Below the pieces are notes generated by a model. The model was given only the letters and a program-made list of their open reading frames with translations, ran no database searches and was not told the origin of the DNA. From Dehalococcoidia bacterium (GTDB lineage: Bacteria > Chloroflexota > Dehalococcoidia > GIF9 > AB-539-J10): a stretch of DNA of 8,965 nucleotides. This document shows positions 5,966 through 8,965 of this stretch, one piece after another (the stretch's first letter is position 1; every line of letters begins with the position of its first letter). Made by a program: the position numbers and the translations under genes. Where the stretch lies: positions 1 through 8,965 of the forward strand of contig JAOUDT010000039.1 in the NCBI GenBank assembly GCA_029859145.1, written 5' to 3'.

Positions 5966-8098
5966 ATGTTGCAGGAATCGAAGATACCTGAACGGATATC
6001 TAGACTGGAGGAACTGGCTAACAATCTGTGGTGGAGCTGGCACACGCAGGCGCGTGCCTTGTTCCGCACCTTGGATTATCCGCTATGGAGGTTGAGCGGG
6101 CACAACCCGGTCAGGCAATTACACGAGATCAGCTCCGATAAGCTAGCTACGGCTGTTGCTGATCCTGCTTTTATCAAGCTATATGACTCTGTGATGTCGG
6201 CTTTTGATGCTGACATGTCAGATAGGGGTAGCTGGTTTTCTGGCAAGTATCCCAATGTATTGCATGGCCCTGTCGCCTATTTTTCAATGGAATTCGCCAT
6301 ACATAATTCTCTTCCTATATATGCTGGGGGGCTGGGAGTCTTAGCCGGCGACACGTGCAAGGAAGCAAGCGATCTGGGGCTGCCCCTGGTCGGGGTTGGC
6401 TTTATGTACCCCCAAGGGTATTTCCATCAACATATTTCTGCCGAGGGCTGGCAAGAGGAACATTATAGCCAATTGGATTTTGATGAAGCGCCTATTAATC
6501 CCGTCAATCCAGTTCATCGTTCCAAGTGGTGCGGCCCTTTGGTTCAAATCAGACTCGGTGATAGGCTATCTCATATTGGAGTGTGGCAGGTGCGGTTGGG
6601 GCGGGTCAATCTTTACCTAATGTGTTGTGATGTCGAAGGAAATATTCCCGAGGACCAACAATTGTGCGCCCGTCTCTACACCGCCGACCCAGAGCAACGC
6701 ATCCAGCAAGAAATTGTGCTGGGAATTGGTGGGGTGCGTGTCTTGCGGGCCCTTGGCATCAAGCCCTCCGTATGGCATGCTAACGAAGGACACTGTGCTT
6801 TTATGATGCTGGAGCGCGTCCGCGAAGAGATGGAAAGAGGTGCCAGCTTTGCCGAAGCCCTCCGAAACGTGCAGGCGGCCACCGTTTTCACCACCCATAC
6901 TCAAGTCGCCGCAGGACATGACATCTTTCCTGTCTCACTTGTGGAGAAATACTTCCGCACCTACTGGGAATCCACTGGAATCAACCGAGAAACATTCTTG
7001 GAATTAGGACGACAGGATGGCGCAAGCGACCAAGCCTTTAACATGACCGTGCTTGGTTTAAAAATGGCTGGCCATCGCAATGCTGTCAGCCAGATTCACG
7101 GAAGAATTACCAGAAAGATGTGGCACGGACTGTGGCCGGAAGTCAAAGAAGATGAAGTACCTATTTCTCATATTACCAATGGGATCCACACGCCTACATG
7201 GGTTGCCAGAGAGATGGGTGGCGTCTACGAGAAACACTTGGGGCATGATGTATCAAAAAGATACGATGATACCACTCTGCAGGAACTTGTGATAAACATC
7301 CCTGATGAGGAACTCTGGGCAGTGCACCAAGTTCTCAAACGTAAACTTATCGGTGCCATGGTGGAGCGTGCACGGCAGTGTTCCACTGAACGTGAATGCA
7401 AGGCCCGACAGGTGCTGGCTATGGGCTCCCTGCTTGACCAGGACACATTGACCATCGGCTTTGTCCGTCGTTTTGCCGCATACAAGCGGCCAGAGTTGGT
7501 CTTCCATGATACTGAACGCCTCAAGCGAATTGTGACTGATAGATGGCACCCGGTTCAGATAATCTTCGCTGGGAAATCTCACCCCGCTGACCTTCCCTCC
7601 AAGCAACTGCTTCACGATGTATATACTCTGGCTACGAACCGCGAATTCCAAGGACGAATAGCTTTTGTTGAAGATTACGATATACACATGGCTCATTATC
7701 TGGTTCAGGGAGTAGATGTCTGGTTGAATACACCTCGCCGTCATTATGAAGCTTGCGGTACCAGCGGCATGAAGGCAGCAGGGAACGGTGTCCTGCATCT
7801 CAGCGTTCGGGGTGGTTGGTGGCACGAAGGCTATAATGGCGCTAACGGCTGGGTCATCCAGGATGAGGTCGAAGCACATGATCCCGGGGAAGAAGATACG
7901 TCAGATGCCAAGACACTCTACCGTCTTCTAGAAGAAGAGATTGTACCTCTCTACTACCAGCGAGATAGGAATGGTGTGCCCCATGGTTGGGTGCATATGG
8001 TTAAAGAAGCAATCAACTCAATTGTACCTCGCTTTTGCGCACGCCGTATGTTGAAGGAATATATCGAGCAGATGTATATACCGGCGGCTCGCAAATAG
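5966..8098 (+). CDS. glgP: Alpha-glucan (glycogen/maltodextrin) phosphorylase, short DUF3417-type
   Basis: A 710-residue PLP-dependent phosphorylase of family GT35 that cleaves terminal alpha-1,4 bonds of glycogen or maltodextrin with phosphate, releasing glucose-1-phosphate. The N-terminus is a DUF3417 domain (about residues 8-110; note LEELANNLWWSWHTQARALF), which marks the compact alpha-glucan phosphorylase subfamily rather than the long muscle/E. coli MalP type. Catalytic-domain motifs follow: YFSMEFAIHNSLPIYAGGLGVLAGD (105-129), NEGHCAFM (from 273), THTQVAAGHD, ITNGIHTPTWV, RRFAAYKR (501-508), FAGKSHPAD, and GTSGMKAAGNG with presumed PLP-binding Lys603. All key positions are intact. The protein is cytoplasmic and soluble. 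It has its own extended -10 promoter and lies 99 bases before glgC, which also has a promoter, so the two may be expressed separately or together. Assignment is secure; preference for glycogen or maltodextrin is not visible. Confidence 0.96.
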   Translation: MLQESKIPERISRLEELANNLWWSWHTQARALFRTLDYPLWRLSGHNPVRQLHEISSDKLATAVADPAFIKLYDSVMSAFDADMSDRGSWFSGKYPNVLHGPVAYFSMEFAIHNSLPIYAGGLGVLAGDTCKEASDLGLPLVGVGFMYPQGYFHQHISAEGWQEEHYSQLDFDEAPINPVNPVHRSKWCGPLVQIRLGDRLSHIGVWQVRLGRVNLYLMCCDVEGNIPEDQQLCARLYTADPEQRIQQEIVLGIGGVRVLRALGIKPSVWHANEGHCAFMMLERVREEMERGASFAEALRNVQAATVFTTHTQVAAGHDIFPVSLVEKYFRTYWESTGINRETFLELGRQDGASDQAFNMTVLGLKMAGHRNAVSQIHGRITRKMWHGLWPEVKEDEVPISHITNGIHTPTWVAREMGGVYEKHLGHDVSKRYDDTTLQELVINIPDEELWAVHQVLKRKLIGAMVERARQCSTERECKARQVLAMGSLLDQDTLTIGFVRRFAAYKRPELVFHDTERLKRIVTDRWHPVQIIFAGKSHPADLPSKQLLHDVYTLATNREFQGRIAFVEDYDIHMAHYLVQGVDVWLNTPRRHYEACGTSGMKAAGNGVLHLSVRGGWWHEGYNGANGWVIQDEVEAHDPGEEDTSDAKTLYRLLEEEIVPLYYQRDRNGVPHGWVHMVKEAINSIVPRFCARRMLKEYIEQMYIPAARK

Positions 8099-8112
8099 GA
8101 TTGACCTCTCAA

Positions 8113-8149
8113 GGGAACTCAATTGAACGGAATTAGACATAGCGTTCCC
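8113..8149. repeat. Inverted repeat overlapping the glgC promoter, possible operator
   Basis: GGGAAC (8113-8118) and GTTCCC (8144-8149) are perfect inverted arms whose centres are 31 bases apart, close to three helical turns. A third half-site, GAAC at 8125-8128, is a direct repeat ten bases from the first. The right arm sits in the -35/-10 spacer of the glgC promoter, and the -35 lies between the arms. This layout suits a dimeric or looping repressor, but no T-run supports a terminator. The sites are short and could be chance. Confidence 0.35.
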
Positions 8150-8162
8150 GAGCGGTTAGAAT
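8134..8162 (+). promoter_or_regulatory. Sigma70-type promoter of glgC
   Basis: TAGACA (8134-8139, 5/6 match to TTGACA), a 17-base spacer, and TAGAAT (8157-8162, 5/6 match to TATAAT) form the best two-element promoter in the window. Transcription would start near 8169, about 29 bases before the glgC ATG. It indicates that glgC can be expressed independently of glgP. Confidence 0.65.
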
Positions 8163-8180
8163 ATAGTCAACGATCAATAA

Positions 8181-8186
8181 GAGGTG
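8181..8186 (+). promoter_or_regulatory. Shine-Dalgarno site of glgC
   Basis: GAGGTG lies 11 bases before ATG 8198, somewhat far. An in-frame TAG directly precedes the ATG, so no earlier start is possible. Confidence 0.6.
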
Positions 8187-8197
8187 ACATCATATAG

Positions 8198-8965
8198 ATG
8201 AAAAAGGTATTGGCTCTGATTCTCGCTGGTGGGGAAGGGAAAAGACTAAGTGTGTTGGCACAAGAGCGTGCCAAGCCAGCAGTTCCCTTCGCCGGCAAAT
8301 ACCGTATAATCGACTTCGTCTTAAGCAATTGCGTTAACTCCGGGATCAACGCAGTAGCTGTTATACCACAATATAATCCTCGCTCGTTAGCACTCCATAT
8401 TGGTGTCGGCAAACCCTGGGATCTCGACCGTGTAGTCGGTGGAATTACTCTACTCTATCCTTTTGTAAGCACCAATGGAGAGATGCACTGGTATAAAGGC
8501 ACTGCCGAGGCCGTTTATCACAATCTGCGTTTCATAGAGGACAGCCGTGTTGATGAGGTTCTCATCCTCTCGGGAGACCATGTTTACACTATGCATTATG
8601 AAGAGATGATTAAGTCTCACCGCCAACAGGGAGCTGATGTTACTATTGGAGTCACTGAGGTGCCTTGGAACGAAACCAATCGCTTTGGCATTATGCTCCT
8701 CGACGATAATAACAGGGTGGTTGGCTTTGAAGAAAAACCATCACAACCAAAAGGAAACTTGGCTTCCATGGGTATTTATGTCTTTAACAAGGATATCCTC
8801 TTCAAGGTTCTGGAAGATGCTCATCGCCGTGGCTTGCAAGATTTTGGCAGCCAGATCATACCGGATGCAATAGCCAAATACCAGATTTATGGCTATAAGT
8901 ATCAAGGCTACTGGCGTGATGTCGGCACAATTGAAGCATACTGGCAGGCTAATATGGACCTCGTT
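8198..8965 (+). CDS. glgC: Glucose-1-phosphate adenylyltransferase (ADP-glucose pyrophosphorylase), 3' end outside window
   Basis: The first 256 codons of GlgC, which makes ADP-glucose from ATP and glucose-1-phosphate, the committed step of bacterial glycogen synthesis. The frame is open to the window end; family members are usually about 400-430 residues, so the C-terminal left-handed beta-helix domain is missing only because of the edge. Nucleotidyltransferase motifs: [23 protein letters not shown] (residues 9-31), which binds the nucleotide phosphates; [13 protein letters not shown] (33-45); WYKGTAEAV (98-106); [10 protein letters not shown] (125-134) with metal-binding Asp127; FEEKP (177-181) with sugar-phosphate-binding Lys180; SMGIYVF (190-196); and [12 protein letters not shown] (238-249) with Asp241 as second metal ligand. 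All catalytic residues are present. The start ATG follows directly after an in-frame stop. It pairs with glgP, giving the synthesis and breakdown ends of one pathway; a glycogen synthase may lie downstream. Assignment is secure; the allosteric effectors cannot be judged from this part. Confidence 0.96.
   Translation, partial: MKKVLALILAGGEGKRLSVLAQERAKPAVPFAGKYRIIDFVLSNCVNSGINAVAVIPQYNPRSLALHIGVGKPWDLDRVVGGITLLYPFVSTNGEMHWYKGTAEAVYHNLRFIEDSRVDEVLILSGDHVYTMHYEEMIKSHRQQGADVTIGVTEVPWNETNRFGIMLLDDNNRVVGFEEKPSQPKGNLASMGIYVFNKDILFKVLEDAHRRGLQDFGSQIIPDAIAKYQIYGYKYQGYWRDVGTIEAYWQANMDLV

Noticed and set aside
5612..6069. Open frames in the divergent region (plus 5612-5848, minus 5767-6069)
   Set aside because: Each overlaps a well-supported gene on the other strand, has no suitable ribosome binding site, and gives a low-complexity or cysteine-rich translation without motifs.
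7253..7879. Long open frame of 208 codons on the minus strand
   Set aside because: It lies wholly inside glgP, antisense to the conserved catalytic domain, and its translation shows no family motifs; it is a by-product of glgP codon use.
8113..8149. Reading the GGGAAC/GTTCCC pair as a glgP terminator
   Set aside because: The loop would be 25 bases with only six paired bases and no T-run, and the right arm lies inside the glgC promoter spacer; an operator or chance fits better.
8637..8873. Plus-strand open frame of 78 codons near the window end
   Set aside because: It is out of frame inside glgC, whose own frame carries FEEKP and SMGIYVF over the same bases.
1..8965. Signs of a mobile element or recent horizontal insertion
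   Set aside because: No transposase, integrase, terminal repeats or target-site duplications were seen, and base composition looks even across genes by eye.

Overview
The window is a carbohydrate-storage locus of a bacterium of medium GC content, entered through the end of a DNA mismatch-repair gene. Five complete genes and two genes cut by the window edges account for nearly all of it. There is no insertion sequence, CRISPR array, tRNA or rRNA that I can see. The host is a bacterium with strong AGGAG-type ribosome binding sites and sigma70-like promoters. The short DUF3417-containing glucan phosphorylase and the GH57 enzymes in place of GH13 enzymes suggest an anaerobic lineage such as Chloroflexota. 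That placement is a weak inference from general protein character, not something the sequence proves.

Layout, left to right. Positions 1-696 (+) hold the C-terminal endonuclease and dimerisation domain of MutL. After a 217-base intergenic region comes a compact (+) operon of three GH57-superfamily proteins. Two are tandem paralogues of about 410-430 residues (914-2209 and 2228-3457). The third is a divergent 629-residue protein (3471-5360). The gaps between them are only 18 and 13 bases. A 103-codon gene on the minus strand (5398-5709) converges on the operon; it resembles the DUF5752 family and has its own clear promoter and ribosome binding site. A 256-base divergent intergenic region separates it from glgP (5966-8098, +), an alpha-glucan phosphorylase. 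After another 99 bases comes glgC (8198 to beyond the window end, +), ADP-glucose pyrophosphorylase.

How the genes fit together. GlgC makes ADP-glucose, the committed precursor of bacterial glycogen, and GlgP releases glucose-1-phosphate from the polymer. GH57 enzymes are retaining alpha-glucan hydrolases, 4-alpha-glucanotransferases or branching enzymes, so the three-gene operon plausibly shapes or trims the same polymer. Neither a glycogen synthase nor a GH13 branching or debranching enzyme is in the window, though one could lie downstream of the truncated glgC. The most interesting points are the GH57 pair with intact but differently framed active sites, the third protein with variant motifs and an unassigned C-terminal half of about 290 residues, and the small DUF5752-like gene placed between the two halves of the locus. 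A further point is a well-formed glgC promoter overlapped by helically phased GAAC/GTTC half-sites.
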